From CAWAPS01 sp963783945 (lineage in GTDB: Bacteria > Actinomycetota > Acidimicrobiia > Acidimicrobiales > Palsa-688): a stretch of DNA of 64,000 nucleotides. The notes beneath the pieces are model-generated. The model was not told the DNA's origin. It saw only the letters and a list, made by a program, of their open reading frames with translations, and did not search any database. Of this stretch, positions 32,706 through 43,760 are shown piece after piece. Numbering within the stretch: position 1 is the first letter of the stretch; each line of letters begins with the position of its first letter. The translations under genes and the position numbers were made by a program. The stretch spans positions 310,001-374,000 of the forward strand of contig CAWAPS010000007.1 in assembly GCA_963783945.1 (NCBI GenBank), in the 5' to 3' direction.

Positions 32706-34299
32706 GTGGAACGGGCAACAGCGATTCGGATCGCGGGGAATCCTCATAAAGCATCGAGTTCCGGGAATTCACAGCTCCGGACCGTCTTGCTCTCGCTCTT
32801 CGGCGTGGGGGTTTGCACGCTGATCGTCGTGATGTTGCTTCGTGAGTCCCCGGCGAAGCCGGATGCGGCCGTTGCAGGCGCCTTGGAGGCCATGCGCTCT
32901 GCTGATCCGGCGGCGCGGAAGAGCGCGATCAAGAACGTGACCCAGGCTGGCCTTTCCGACAGCGCTCGTTCGATTCCGGCCGTGATCGAGGCCCTCGCTG
33001 ACCCGGATGTAACCGTCCGCGTCAGCGCAGCCGAATCGTTAGGTATCCTGGGATCTTACGCGGTATGGGCCCGCATGACCGGCACCGTGGGGGAAGGCCA
33101 GGACCAAGGTACGATCGATACCGCGACCAAGGCGCTTCTCGGTTCAATGGCCAGCGATGCGCAGCCCGTCGTTCGGGCGGCCGCGGCCCGCGGGCTCGGG
33201 AATATCAGCGCGACTTCGCCGAAGCCTCCAAGGTCGAGGCGAGGCTCGAAAAAGGCCGAAGCCAAAGGCAAAGCAGAAGAGGAAGCTGCCCCGTCTCCGT
33301 TCGATTACAAGGCCACGATGGCCGCCTTGATCGCTGCCCTGGCTGACAAGGACGAAGATGTCCGTGCATCCGCCGCCGCGGCCTTGGGCGCCGCCGGCCC
33401 GAAGATTTCGGCCGAGCCGCCGCAGCCGCTGGTCGCGGCGCTCAAAGACGAATCCACCGCCACCCGGGCAGCGACCGTCAAGGCTGTCTGCAACTTTCCG
33501 AACGGCCTCGATCCCCTGATGCCAAGCTTGATCAAGCTTTCCGTGGAAAAGGATCGCACCGTCCACCAGGCCTGCGTCCAGGCCCTTCAGCAGATCAAGC
33601 AATCCGCAATCTCATCCGCTGCCGTCCCGGCCCTGGTTGATGGGCTCAAGAACCCCGACCGCCAGGTTCGGCTTAATCTGGTTATGCTCCTCGCGCGGCT
33701 CGGGCGCGAGGCGAAAGACGCCCTTCCAGCCTTGATCACCGTCCTGAATGAGCCACTGAGCTCCGATAGTACCACGGGGGGTGCAAGTGGCGGGCGCTTG
33801 TCACACTTTACGTCGGTCCTGCTCACGAAGCAGCCAAAGCCCTCGGCAAAATCGTGCCTGGAACTCCGCGATCCGGCGAGGCCGTCGCCGCCCTGGCAAA
33901 CGTTGTGCGCTCAGCGCCCGCCAGCGCCGGGCTTCGGCAGCCACCGCGCTCGCCGAGTTCGGCGCCACGGCAAAGCCGGCGATCCCCGACTTGATCAAGA
34001 TGCTCGAAGATGCCGATACCGACAAGATTTCGGCCGCCAGCCGCGATGCCGACGTCGCCGCCAAGACCCTCGCCGAGATCGCCGCCGACCCCCCTTCATC
34101 TGATGCGGTCATCAGCGCTCTCAGAAACTCGCTGCACTCGGGCGCGAAGAAATCGCGCGCCGCCGTCGTCGGCGCCATCGCCCAGCTCGGGTCCAAAGCC
34201 GCAACCGCCGCTCCCGACATCCAGGCCTTCGAAAAAGACCCCGATCCCAACGTCCAAGCCGCCGCGGTCAAGGCACTCGAAGCACTCGGTAAACAATAG
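32706..34299 (+). CDS. Membrane-anchored HEAT-repeat protein (frameshifted)
   Basis: About 530 residues. N-terminal anchor TVLLSLFGVGVCTLIVVMLL, then HEAT/PBS-lyase-type repeats about every 40-50 residues: SIPAVIEALADPDVTVRVSA AESLG, ALADKDEDVRASAAAALGAA, PLVAALKDESTATRAATVKA, LVDGLKNPDRQVRLNLVMLL and, after a frameshift near 33,790-33,930, PAIPDLIKMLEDADTDKISA and VQAAAVKALEALGKQ. A charged insert (SKKAEAKGKAEEEAAPSP) separates repeats. An ATG at 32,696 (MNISGTGNSDSDRGES) may be the true start if a frameshift lies near 32,745. Scaffold function is likely; partner unknown. Confidence 0.75.
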
Positions 34300-34829
34300 T
34301 TTGTGACTGATCCGTACGCGATCGTGCACATTTCCCGCGCACTCCGAGCTGCCGGTAGAAAAATGCATGCACCGAATTCATTAAGAAAGAGAGAAGCGTC
34401 CGCCCTGTTATACCAATGGCTTACGGTTCTCCGAATTCCTTAGTTCATATGAGCGTGGCATTCCGTTTGCGTTATGTCGAGAAAATACGGGTGACAAGAC
34501 TCTTGACGGAAGCTCTTGACGATTTGTATTTTGAAATGCCACACAAATGTCACATAATCGTCTTGCATGCATACTTCCTCGTTAGCTACCCCCGGCGACT
34601 TCTCGCTCAGCAGCTTTTGATCATAGCGGTGGCATGGCGGCCAGATCCGGTGTGGATCGACGGTTGCTTGAGTTGAGGCCGGATTGACTCGCAAGTGCGT
34701 TTTCGTTGACGGCCGGTTCGCGGTCAGAGTTTGACCGAATTTTTGGTGCTGAACCGCTGATCGTCTGTTTCGATGACTCTGCTCATTGCACCCAAAACAA
34801 TGGGCTTTTTCCTTGGAGATGCTCGTTCA
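34300..34829. other. AT-richer spacer between modules 1 and 2
   Basis: About 530 bases with no convincing gene. The A/T content is visibly higher than in the neighbouring genes around 34,370-34,620. A promoter for module 2 is expected here; none is defined. Confidence 0.45.
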
Positions 34830-35089
34830 ATGCGTCATCATCTTAGAATATCCAAGTCGGCTTGGGCGTTGACCTACCCGATCGTGATGCTCTCCGCGAT
34901 GATTGCGGGGTGCGACTCAAGTGCCGACCCCACCACGCCCGAGGCAAAAGCACAGGCTCAAGCCACTCGGGACAGTATCGCGAAAGTGGACGAAAAAAAT
35001 AACGCCGATCTGAAGAAAAGGAACAAGAATGCACCCGTGTTGCGAGCATCAAGGGCGGTCTCAAGCCAGGCGGCGAGGAAGCAAAGTAA
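34830..35089 (+). CDS. Small lipoprotein, module 2
   Basis: About 86 residues. MRHHLRISKSAWALTYPIVM then LSAMIAGC gives a lipobox (IAGC) and a Ser-rich start SSADPTTPEAKAQ. The middle is charged (KVDEKNNADLKK). In the current frame the gene would end at 35,093 with AARKQSN; one base of shift near 35,020 gives EQECTRVASIKGGLKPGGEE AK and TAA at 35087-35089, matching the lipoprotein at 27,812 in position and tail motif. I prefer the latter. It lies 65 bases before the second DUF1559 gene. Confidence 0.65.
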
Positions 35090-35154
35090 TTAAGTGATTC
35101 GTGGTCTCGTTTTTAGTCGTTTTTCCCGATCGTTTTTTTCGAGGAGTCTACTCA

Positions 35155-36286
35155 ATGAATCGTGTCTCCGTTCGCTGGGCGAAGCGTCGTGGCTTCACCC
35201 TCATTGAACTTTTGGTCGTCATCGCGATCATCGCTGTTCTGATCGCCCTGCTCTTGCCTGCGGTTCAAGCGGCGCGGGAAGCAGCTCGCCGTTCCCAGTG
35301 CGTCAACAACCTGAAGCAATTGGGGCTGGCGACCCATAATTACCTCTCGTCGAATAACACGTTTCCCCAGGGGATTCAGTGGCAGTTCGACTCGCACGGT
35401 ACCGGCTGCTGGACCAGCGGAAGCTGCTTGGTCCCGCTCATGCAGTACGCCGAGCAAGTCCCGTTGTTCAATGCGACCAACTTCAGTTGCAACATGTACA
35501 ACGAGCAGAATCTGACGATCTCGGCCACTGGCATCGCTACGCTGTGGTGCCCCAGCGACCCGAAGGTCCCGGACCTGTACACTTATCCGGTCGGCGCGGT
35601 TCCAACGATCGCGGCGCCTTTCCAGCTGGCAATGCACTTTACCTCGTACGGTGCCAATTCCGGCGAGTTCTTCATCTTCGACCAGACCAACGCCATCATC
35701 CAGGCGAACTGCCAGGCTTCGGCCGATGCGTGCGCCCGGTGAACAGCAGATGAACGGGCTCATCTACTACCTTAGCCACGTCACGCTCGCCGGCGTCACC
35801 GATGGCACCAGCAATACCTTTGCCTTCGCCGAACGCGGCCACGGTCGGTTTCCCGCCAGTGACGTGAACTGCTGGAACTGGTGGACGTCTGGCAACTACG
35901 GCGATACGATGTTCAACACGTTTTACGGCATCAACGTCTGGCAGAAACCGCCGTTCAACGTCACCAGGGGCCCCGTCTGCTATCAGAACACCGGCCCCGA
36001 CGAATTCGTCTCCTCGATCGGCAGCTTCCATCCCGGCGGCGCCAATGTTGGCTTCCTCGATGGCTCCGTCAAATTCATCAAGGACGCCATCAGCTCGTGG
36101 CAGATCAATCCGTCCAGTATCGGAACACCGGGCACTCCTCGCTCGCCTGCGTGCCTTACGGTGTCACGACCGGAATTGGTTCCGATACGCAAGGTTATAC
36201 GTTTACGCTGGGAACGACAATCGGCGTTCTCCAGCAGCTTTCAACCCGCAACGGTGGCGAAGTGCGTCAGTGCCGATTCATACTGA
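35155..36286 (+). CDS. DUF1559 pseudopilin-like protein, module 2 (frameshifted)
   Basis: About 377 residues. Prepilin N-terminus RRGFTLIELLVVIAIIAVLI, then AVQAAREAARRSQCVNNLKQ LG. Conserved blocks: TLWCPSDPKVPDLYTYPVGA, LAGVTDGTSNTFAFAERGHG, CWNWWTSGNYGDTMFNTFYG and SFHPGGANVGFLDGSVKFIK, ending GGEV(V)SADSY. Frame changes near 35,735, 36,138 and 36,262. It is a clear paralogue of the gene at 28,164 along the full length, including the final NGGEV-(I/V)SxDxY. Confidence 0.88.
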
Positions 36287-36325
36287 CCGACGGCTTTGAA
36301 ATCGACCCGTTGTCAACTCGGGTCC

Positions 36326-36363
36326 GAGAGAGCCAAGGTCATGCCTTGGCTCTCTCTCTTTTC
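36326..36363 (+). terminator. Rho-independent terminator after DUF1559 gene 2
   Basis: Perfect 13-bp stem GAGAGAGCCAAGG / CCTTGGCTCTCTC with a 5-base loop, followed by a T-rich run, 40 bases past the stop codon. Confidence 0.88.
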
Positions 36364-36477
36364 ATTGCAGCAACCACCGCACTGTGCTCGGCCTTCCGCG
36401 TTCGCGGACTCTCTCTTCGGATCGTGATTCGCCCGTCTCTCGGGCAGCCGATCCCGGGGCTACGCTCAGAGCCATTC

Positions 36478-37754
36478 ATGGTCCGGCAACCTGCGAAGAC
36501 TTCGTCAAACGCACGCGCACGGCAGTGTGGGCCAGAAACTTCCGAAGCTAGGGCGGCCCACGTGGCTCTGGATTGCCGGCGCCGCGATCATTGCATTGGT
36601 CCCGGCTTGTTGGGTGGTATGGCGGCTGATCTTCCCGCAGCCAACCCCCGACGCGGTTTGGGAGCGGGCGCAGGCAAATTTCCACGCCCGCCGTTACGAA
36701 GAAGTCGCATTCGACCTTGGCCGCCTCGATCGGATGCGCCGGCCGACCCCCCAGGATTGGTTCCTGCGCGGCCAGCTCGCCGCGATCCATGAACAGCTCG
36801 AGGAAGCCAGCGCCGATCTGGCCAAGGTTCCCGATAACCACCAGATGGCAGCACAGGCCCGACTGATGGTCGGTCAGATCGAGGGCCGGCGCGACCGCGT
36901 TCGGCTTGCCGAAGCGGCATTGCTCGCCGCATTACGGCTCGATCCGTCACTCGTGCGAGCGCACCGAGAGCTGATCACGATTTACGGCATTCAGCTCCGC
37001 CGCCCCGAATTCAAGGCCGAGTTCCTCGCGCTAGAGAGGCTGACTACCTTGAGCTTCGATGACGTCTATCACTGGACGTCGCTGCTCAATAACGCCTGGG
37101 ATCCCACCGACGTCGTCGAAACCCTGCTTCATTATGTGGCGGCTGACCCGAGCGACCGCCATTCCCGCATTGCCCTGGCAGAGATCCTTCGGCGGATGGG
37201 TCGCGACGAGCTGGCCGAGTCGACTCTGGCCGCTGGCCGCCGACGATTCCGAGGCCAACTTGATCCGCATTAAAATTGCCCTCGACCGCCGAGAGACTGA
37301 ACAAGCCGACCGACTTCTCGCGCAGGGCAAAGCAGATGATCCCGTGCTGGCTCGCCTCCGCGGTGCCGAAGCCTTGGGATGCCGGAAAATCCAAACGGCC
37401 ATCGAGCAATTCCAGATTGCTTATGCTGGTAACCCCGATGATCACGAAGCGGTTTTTGGACTCTGGGCCGCACTCGAGCTGAACGGCGACAAGCAGAAAA
37501 GCACGGCCACTCCGAGAAGCGGCCCGCAACCTCGATCGGCTCAACTCACTGCTCCAGCGCGGTCGCACTCCCACAGCCCGCCAGGATCTCGCGTTGATCC
37601 GCGAGTTCGGGCGCTTTGCGAAGCATTGCACCGCGACGATGAAGCCCGTGCCTGGTTTCAGCTCGCCATCGCCGCCAACCCCACCGACAAGGAATCTCAG
37701 CAAGCCCTGTTTCGGCTAACGTCTGCTCGCTCGCGAAAGAAGTCGACGGAATAG
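36478..37754 (+). CDS. Membrane-anchored TPR protein, module 2 (frameshifted)
   Basis: About 425 residues. Possible ATG at 36,478 (MVRQPAKTSSNAR) or GTG at 36,527 (GQKLPKLGRPTW). Anchor helix LWIAGAAIIALVPACWVVWR is followed by TPR helices: VWERAQANFHARRYEEVAFD, RVRLAEAALLAALRLDPSLV, HRELITIYGIQLRRPEFKAE, YVAADPSDRHSRIALAEILR and IEQFQIAYAGNPDDHEAVFG. The LTTLSFDDVYHW block and the NPDDHEAVFGLWAALELNGD block match the TPR protein at 31,299. Frame changes near 37,238, 37,510 and 37,615. It follows a terminator, so it may have its own promoter. Confidence 0.75.
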
Positions 37755-38127
37755 CGTAAGTAATAGCAGCGAAACTATTTCCGTTCAAACAGATTCGACC
37801 AGCACCCTGTATGGGCGGCAGCAGCTTGGGCGAAATCGACCACGACTTGTTTACATGCATCGAAACCCTTCAAGCACCCGCTCGTCGTCCCCGCTCATTT
37901 CGGTTAACCTTGATGTGTCGCACACCGCTGACCCCGGCTTTTCGCAGCGAGTCGGGACTCGTCTTGTACAATTGTCATTTTGCGATAGAATCCCGCCGCC
38001 ATCTCTGTCAGAATAGAGGCGGACGTCTTCGGGCGCAGGGTCGACTCCTCGGTCCCTTCGGTCGATGATAACGGGAAGCCGAATGCCGGCGATTCCACGT
38101 GCGGTCGGACCGCGCTGACAGCGGCGC
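37755..38127. other. Spacer before the export operon, no recognised feature
   Basis: About 370 bases. Short open frames here look like chance. The start of the TolC-like gene is not fixed, so part of this stretch may be its leader. Confidence 0.4.
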
Positions 38128-40816
38128 GGTTCAACAAGACGGTGGAAATGGCAGATCGCGGCGCTCGCCGCGATCGCTGGTCACCGCTGGCTGTACGCGC
38201 GCCTACTACCACGATTATGCCGACAGCGATGTCTACGGCATCCTCAAGGAGCGGCTCTTCGACTGGCGCTGGCGGGTGCCCGAGCGGCCGGTCGAGGCTG
38301 CGCCGCATCTCGCGAATGGCCGACCTGAACGACCCCAACCACGTACCGATCGTCCCCGATGAGGTGGCCGCGCGGCAATTCCAGGTCTCGTCGCGGTTTC
38401 CGTTCGAGTATCACGGCTGGAAGAAGCGCGGATGACCCCGATCGAAGACCTGAGCTGGCAGCCATACGTTCCCCTCGAATCCGACGGCAAGATGCTCTCT
38501 GAGCAAGGATTCGATCATGCGGATCGGCATGGTCAACAGCCGCGACTACCAGTTCGCCTACGAAAACGTTTACCTATCGGCCCTGTCGCTGACCCTCGCG
38601 CGGTTCCAGTTCATGATCCAGGGTTTCAGCAACTGGGGCGTGTTCTACTCGCCCTTGACCGGCAGGCGGGGCTCGCTCGACCAACCCGACGACGACCGTC
38701 GGCACGATCCCTTCGTCCGGGACGGCCGTCGATCACGCGACGCCGCCACGCGCCGCGGCCAACGACTCGCCGAACCTCAACAACCAGCTTCAGTTGGCCG
38801 CCGCCAACGGCTTCATGCTGAACCTGATGTCGGGCGGCCAGCTGCTGGTCAACCTGGCCAACAGCCTCGTGTTCGAATACTCGAACAAGGGCGTGCAGGT
38901 CATGAGCCCCAACCTGACGATGAGCTTTGTCCAGCCGCTGTTGCGGGGGGCCTGGGCGCGGATCGTCACCCAGAGCTCTCGCTGCAGGAACGCAGCGTGC
39001 TGTACACGCTCCGCGTCATTCGCCGAGTTTCGCCGCCAGTTCTACGTCGGCCTGGTGACCGGCTCCGGCTGGCGACGCGTCGTTCGGCTCGTCGACCGGC
39101 TATCTGGCGCTGCTCAACCAGCTCCAGTCATTCGCAACCCCGAGAACAACCTCAAGTCGACCCGGCAGAACCTCACCATCTCGAGGCCGAGTTTCCGCCG
39201 GCTCGCAGAGCGCCTCGAGGTCGACCAGCTGGTCGCCAACCAGTACCAGACGCCAGGCTTCGCTGCTCTCAGCCAGGCCGGGCTTCAGACGACGCTCGAC
39301 GGATTCAAGATCAATCTCGGCCTGCCGACCGAGGTCGAGGTGCGGATCGACGACTCGGCCCTCGACCAGTTCGAGCTCAACGACGAGCGGCTCGACGGCA
39401 TGCGCACCCGCACCGAGGCGCTGTTGCTTACAGCTGCTCCAGAGCGACGAGCTTCCGCGCTCCGAGCTGGCCGACGTCGGCGCAGAAGGCTCGCAGACGA
39501 TGTACGGCGAGCTCGAGACCATCCACGACAAGGTGGTCGGTCGAGCTGCGCAACGGTGGAGCAAGAGCTCGACGGCAAGAAAACAGGCTTCTCGGGCCCC
39601 GAGGCCTCCACACGAAAGAGATCTTCGACCGGGAGCGCACTCTCTCGCGCAAGCTGAAGCAGACGCTTGATCGAGACCAACGAAGACATCGATGACGGTC
39701 AGGACAAGTGGCGACCTATCTGGCCAAGCTCGACGACACGACCCCCAAGGAGGCAACTCAAAAGCTGCGCGACCTGGTCGGCAAGGAGTTCCGCGCCCGG
39801 TTCTCGGAAGTCTCCGTGGCGCAGACCCAGATCCGCGTCTTCCTGATCGAGCTGCCACCGGTCGACCTGACCGTCAACCAGGCGATTCAGATCGCGCTCG
39901 GCAACCGGCTGGATCTTCAGAATGCGCTGGCCCCGGTCACCGACGCCTGGCGGACGGTCGAAGTCGACGCCAACCAGCTTCAGGGGCTTCTTGAATTTCG
40001 TCTACAACGGCAACTTCAACGAGTCACCCAACCACAACGGATTGTTCCGCTTCGATGCCGCCAACAGCATCCAGACCTTCGGCTTGCAGTTCGATGCGCC
40101 GATCAACCGCCGGGCCGAGCGCAATCAGTATCGCGCCGACCAGATCCAGTATCAGCGCGCGCCGCCGTGCTTACATGCAGACCCGCGACACGGTCGTGCA
40201 GCAGATCCGTCTCGACATGCGTAATCTCGCCTGCTCCAGCGCACGTTCGAGATCAACCGCGAGCAGATTCATCATCGGCCGCGCCAGCTCGAGCAGGCCG
40301 AGTACGACGTGCGCGTACGCCGCTCGACGCCGACCACGTCCGTGACCCTGAACCTCCTGAACGCCCTCAACGCGGTTCTGCCGGCTCGCAACTCGCTGAT
40401 CTCAGACCTGGGTCTCGTACGAGACCGCCCGGATGAGCCTCTATCGCGACTTTGACCTCATGGACATCGACGCCAACGGGGTATGGACCAATGAAAACGA
40501 CCCGACCGCCATCAACATCGCCCTTCGACATGCCGAAACCGCCCCAGCCTTCAGCCTCGCCATTCCCGCACGAATCCCCGACCTCTCACCCGGCGTCGCT
40601 TCCGACAGCACCTTCTACATCGACGTCGAGCCCGGCGGAAGACCCAATCGAGCCTCCCGACGCCGCAACCGATCCCCTTCGACGACGACGCCAGCCCCTC
40701 AAGCCCTCCGAGCTCGGAGCGCGCTCACCGCCGAGCCTGCTCGACCCGAGTCGTCCCGGCCCCGCCCGCCCCACCGGCCGCTCCCAGTCCCTTCGCCCCG
40801 CCCGGCCCGCGTCCGT
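38128..40816 (+). CDS. TolC-like outer membrane efflux protein, lipoprotein type (frameshifted)
   Basis: About 895 residues across more than ten frame changes. A signal peptide with a lipobox is readable by joining frames: LAAIA...VTAGC then TRAYYHDYADSDVYGILKER. Middle blocks are NLNNQLQLAAANGFMLNLMS, SPNLTMSFVQPLLRGAWARI, QERSVLYTLR and FKINLGLPTEVEVRIDDSAL. The coiled-coil and tail blocks are VAQTQIRVFLIELPPVDLTV NQAIQIAL, YMQTRDTVVQQIRLDMRNL and LWVSYETARMSLYRDFDLMD IDANGVW. These are the paired hairpin features of outer membrane efflux proteins. A Pro-rich tail (PAPPAPPAAPSPFAPPGPRP) precedes TAG at 40814-40816. It is longer than E. coli TolC. First gene of an export operon. Confidence 0.75.
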
Positions 40817-40864
40817 AGACGATCGCGGCGATCGCCAGCACGGCTGCTGGGCGTCGTCGCGGGC

Positions 40865-42456
40865 ATGGCGCATTGCTCGGCGCTCCTGGGCTACTTCGGG
40901 CGTCTTGTCCGCCTGGATCGGCTCATCCGGCGGCGACGGACCGCTCTCTATCGCAAGTGCGCAAGGCCACGCTGCGGATCACCGTCACCGAGCGCGGCAA
41001 TCTCGAAAGCTGCGTCACCGTCGACGGCATCTGCGAGGTCAACGCCAGACAGATCAAGATCATCAGCCTCGTCCCCGAGGGGACCAAGGTCAAGAAGGGT
41101 GACATCGTCTGCAAGTTCGACTCTTCGGAGATCGACAAGAACATTGCCCAGCAGGATATCAAGGTCAAGCAGGCCATCTCCAAGATCGAAACCACCCAGC
41201 AGGAGCTGGAGATCCAGCGCAACAAGGGCGAGAGCGACATCATCGCCGCCAAGGTCGAGATGACGCTGGCCAAGCTCGACCTGGAAAAGTATCAGAAGGG
41301 CGACTACCCCGCCGAGACCACCAAGCAGCGGGGCGAGATCCGCCTCAAGGAAAAGGACCTCGAGGAAGCCAAGAACAAGCTCGAGCAGTACCAGGCAGCT
41401 CATGAAGAAGGGGTTCAAGTCTCAAGCAGCTCGTGGTCATTCAAGAGACGGCCGTCGCCCAGACCGAGCTCCAGTACGAGAGCTGCCAAGCTCGAGCTCA
41501 AGGTCAAGGAGAAACTACGACTACAAGCAGAAGACGACCGAGTTCATGCTCGAAGGCCGACCAGGCGGAGAAGAAGATCGAGCAGGCCGTGGCCACCCTC
41601 AAGGCCCAGATGTCCAAGGCGACCAGCGAGTACGAGTCCGCCCAGGCCACCGCCGACATCGAGCAGCAGCAGCTCAAGGAGTATTCATGAAGCAGAAAGA
41701 CAAGACCGTGATCCGCGCCGGCCAGGACGGCGTCGTCGCCTACGCCAACGACGCCTGGTACGACTCCAGCCGCCAGATCCGCGAAGGCGCGACCGTCTAC
41801 TCGCATCAGCGGATCTTCACGCCTGCCCGACATGACCAAGATGCAGGTGAAGCTCAACATCCACGAGTCGTTGATCAAGAAGATCAAGGTCGGCCAGAAG
41901 GCCGAGATCCGCATCGAATCGTTTCCCGAGCATCGTCTTCGTCGGGACGGTCACCATCGGTCTCGCAGCTCGCCGACTCGACCCGCCCCTGGCTGACCGG
42001 CGGCGTCAAGCAGTATCCCACCGTCGTCAAGCTCGACGACCTGAAGGGCCAGGAAATCAAGCCGGGCATGACCGCCGAGGCCAAGGTGCTGGTCGGCGAG
42101 CTCGACAACGTGCTGCGTCGTGCCCGTGCAGGCCGTCGCCGAGCACAAGGGCGAATTCTACGCGTTCGTCGACAAAGGACGGCCAGATCGAGCTTCGCAA
42201 GGTGAAGATCGGCGAGAACAACGAGACCCACGTCCAGATCCTCGAAGGGCTTGGTCGAAGGGCGAGCAAGTCGCGCTCGACGCCCGGCTGCGGGCCGCCG
42301 CCGAGTTCAAGCTCGACGACCAGACAAGACCGGGGCCCAAGCCCACGAAGCCACGACGATCGGCGGCACCGCTGGCCGAGCCGGCTCGCCAGACCGGCGA
42401 AACGCTCGAAAATCGCATCGCGAGATCGCAGATTCGCTCGGCGGAGCACGGAATGA
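40865..42456 (+). CDS. HlyD/MacA-type periplasmic adaptor (frameshifted)
   Basis: About 530 residues. The N-terminal membrane segment is damaged by frameshifts, so the start is approximate. The body is clear: KATLRITVTERGNLESCVTV, SLVPEGTKVKKGDIVCKFDS (lipoyl-like half), a long coiled coil (KNIAQQDIKVKQAISKIETT; EKKIEQAVATLKAQMSKATS), the second lipoyl half VIRAGQDGVVAYANDAWYDS and barrel sequence KMQVKLNIHESLIKKIKVGQ KAEIRIESFP. The C-terminal membrane-proximal part is KPGMTAEAKVLVGELDNVL and GQIELRKVKIGENNETHVQI. It links an inner membrane transporter to the TolC-like protein. It ends 6 bases before the permease start. Confidence 0.82.
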
Positions 42457-42462
42457 CGCATC

Positions 42463-43756
42463 ATGCACCGCCTCTACACCGCCGTCCTCCTGGCGATTCG
42501 CAACCTACCCTGCACAAGCTGCGAGTGCTCTTGACGATCCTCGGGACTGATCTTCGGCGTCGCGTCGGTGATCGCCATGCTGGCCATCGCCGAAGGGGCC
42601 AGCCTCGAGGCCCAGCGGCAGATCGCCTCGCTCGGGGCCACCAACGTCATCATCCGCAGCAGCAAGCCCCCCGATGACATCAACCCGTCCAAGCAACAGA
42701 ACAATGACAGCTATGTTCTTCAACTATGGCGTGACCTACAAGGACTTACGAACGGATCGTGGCGACGATGCCCACCGTCGTCGGCGCGACGCCGCTGCGC
42801 GAATTCCGCAAGAAGGTGCGCCACCTCGAGCTGGAGATCGAAGGCGCGGATCGTCGGGGTCAATCCCGACTTCCTCAAGCTGACCGGCCAGCAACATCGA
42901 GACAGGCCGATTTCTTGACCGACGCCGACCTTTTCTATCGCGCCAACGTGGCCGTGCTGGGCGTTCAAGGCGGCCGAAAAGCTCTTCCCGTACGGCGATC
43001 CGGTCGGCAAGACGGTCCGGATCGGCGAAGATTACTACTTCCGGGTCGTCGGCGTGACGTCGTACAAGGCCCCTTCCGCCGGCACGCGGCAGCAGCCTGG
43101 CCGCCCAGGATTTCAACAAGGACATCTACATCCCGCTCACGACCGACCGCGCCCGCTTCGGCGACGTCATCGAGAACCAGAAGCAGGGAAGCTTCACGGC
43201 CGAGCGGATCGAGCTCTCGCAGATCACCGTCACCGTCGACTCGATGGAGAACGTCAAGCGGACCGCCGCCGCGCTCGACAGCATGCTCGGCCAGTTCCAT
43301 CCCAAGAAAGACTACGTCATCACGGTCCCGCTCGAGCTGCTCGAAAAGGCCGAGGCGACCCAGAGGATCTTCAACCTCGTGCTGGGCTCGATCGCCAGCA
43401 TCTCGCTCCTGGTCGGCGGCATCGGCATCATGAACATCATGCTGGCGACGGTCTCGGAGCGCACCCGCGAGATCGGCATCCGCCGCGCCATCGGCGCGCG
43501 CCGCCGCGACATCATCGAGCAGTTCCTGATCGAGACGACCGTGATGTCGGCCTCCGGCGGCTTGATCGGCGTGCTGCTGGGCGTGGCCGCTCCGCCCTTG
43601 GTCTCGTACCTCTCGGGAATGCCGGTCGTGATCCGGCCCTGGTCGCCGATCATCGCGTTCTTGATCGCCGTCACGATCGGCATCGTCTTCGGCGTCTACC
43701 CCGCCCGCCGCGCCGCCATGCTCGACCCCGTCGAGGCGCTGCGCAGACGGAGATGA
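42463..43756 (+). CDS. MacB-type ABC transporter permease (frameshifted)
   Basis: About 430 residues. First helix LHKLRVLLTILGLIFGVASV IAMLAI (frameshifts near 42,510 and 42,548), then the MacB periplasmic core: SLEAQRQIASLGATNVIIRS, KVRHLELEIEARIVGVNPDF, LFPYGDPVGKTVRIGEDYYF RVVG. The last three helices are intact: VLGSIASISLLVGGIGIMNI ML, the coupling segment TVSERTREIGIRRAIGARRR DI, MSASGGLIGVLLGVAAPPLV and FLIAVTIGIVFGVYPARRAA. No ATPase domain is fused and no separate ATPase gene is present between 38 and 45 kb; the energising subunit must be elsewhere. Confidence 0.85.
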
Positions 43757-43760
43757 ACAC

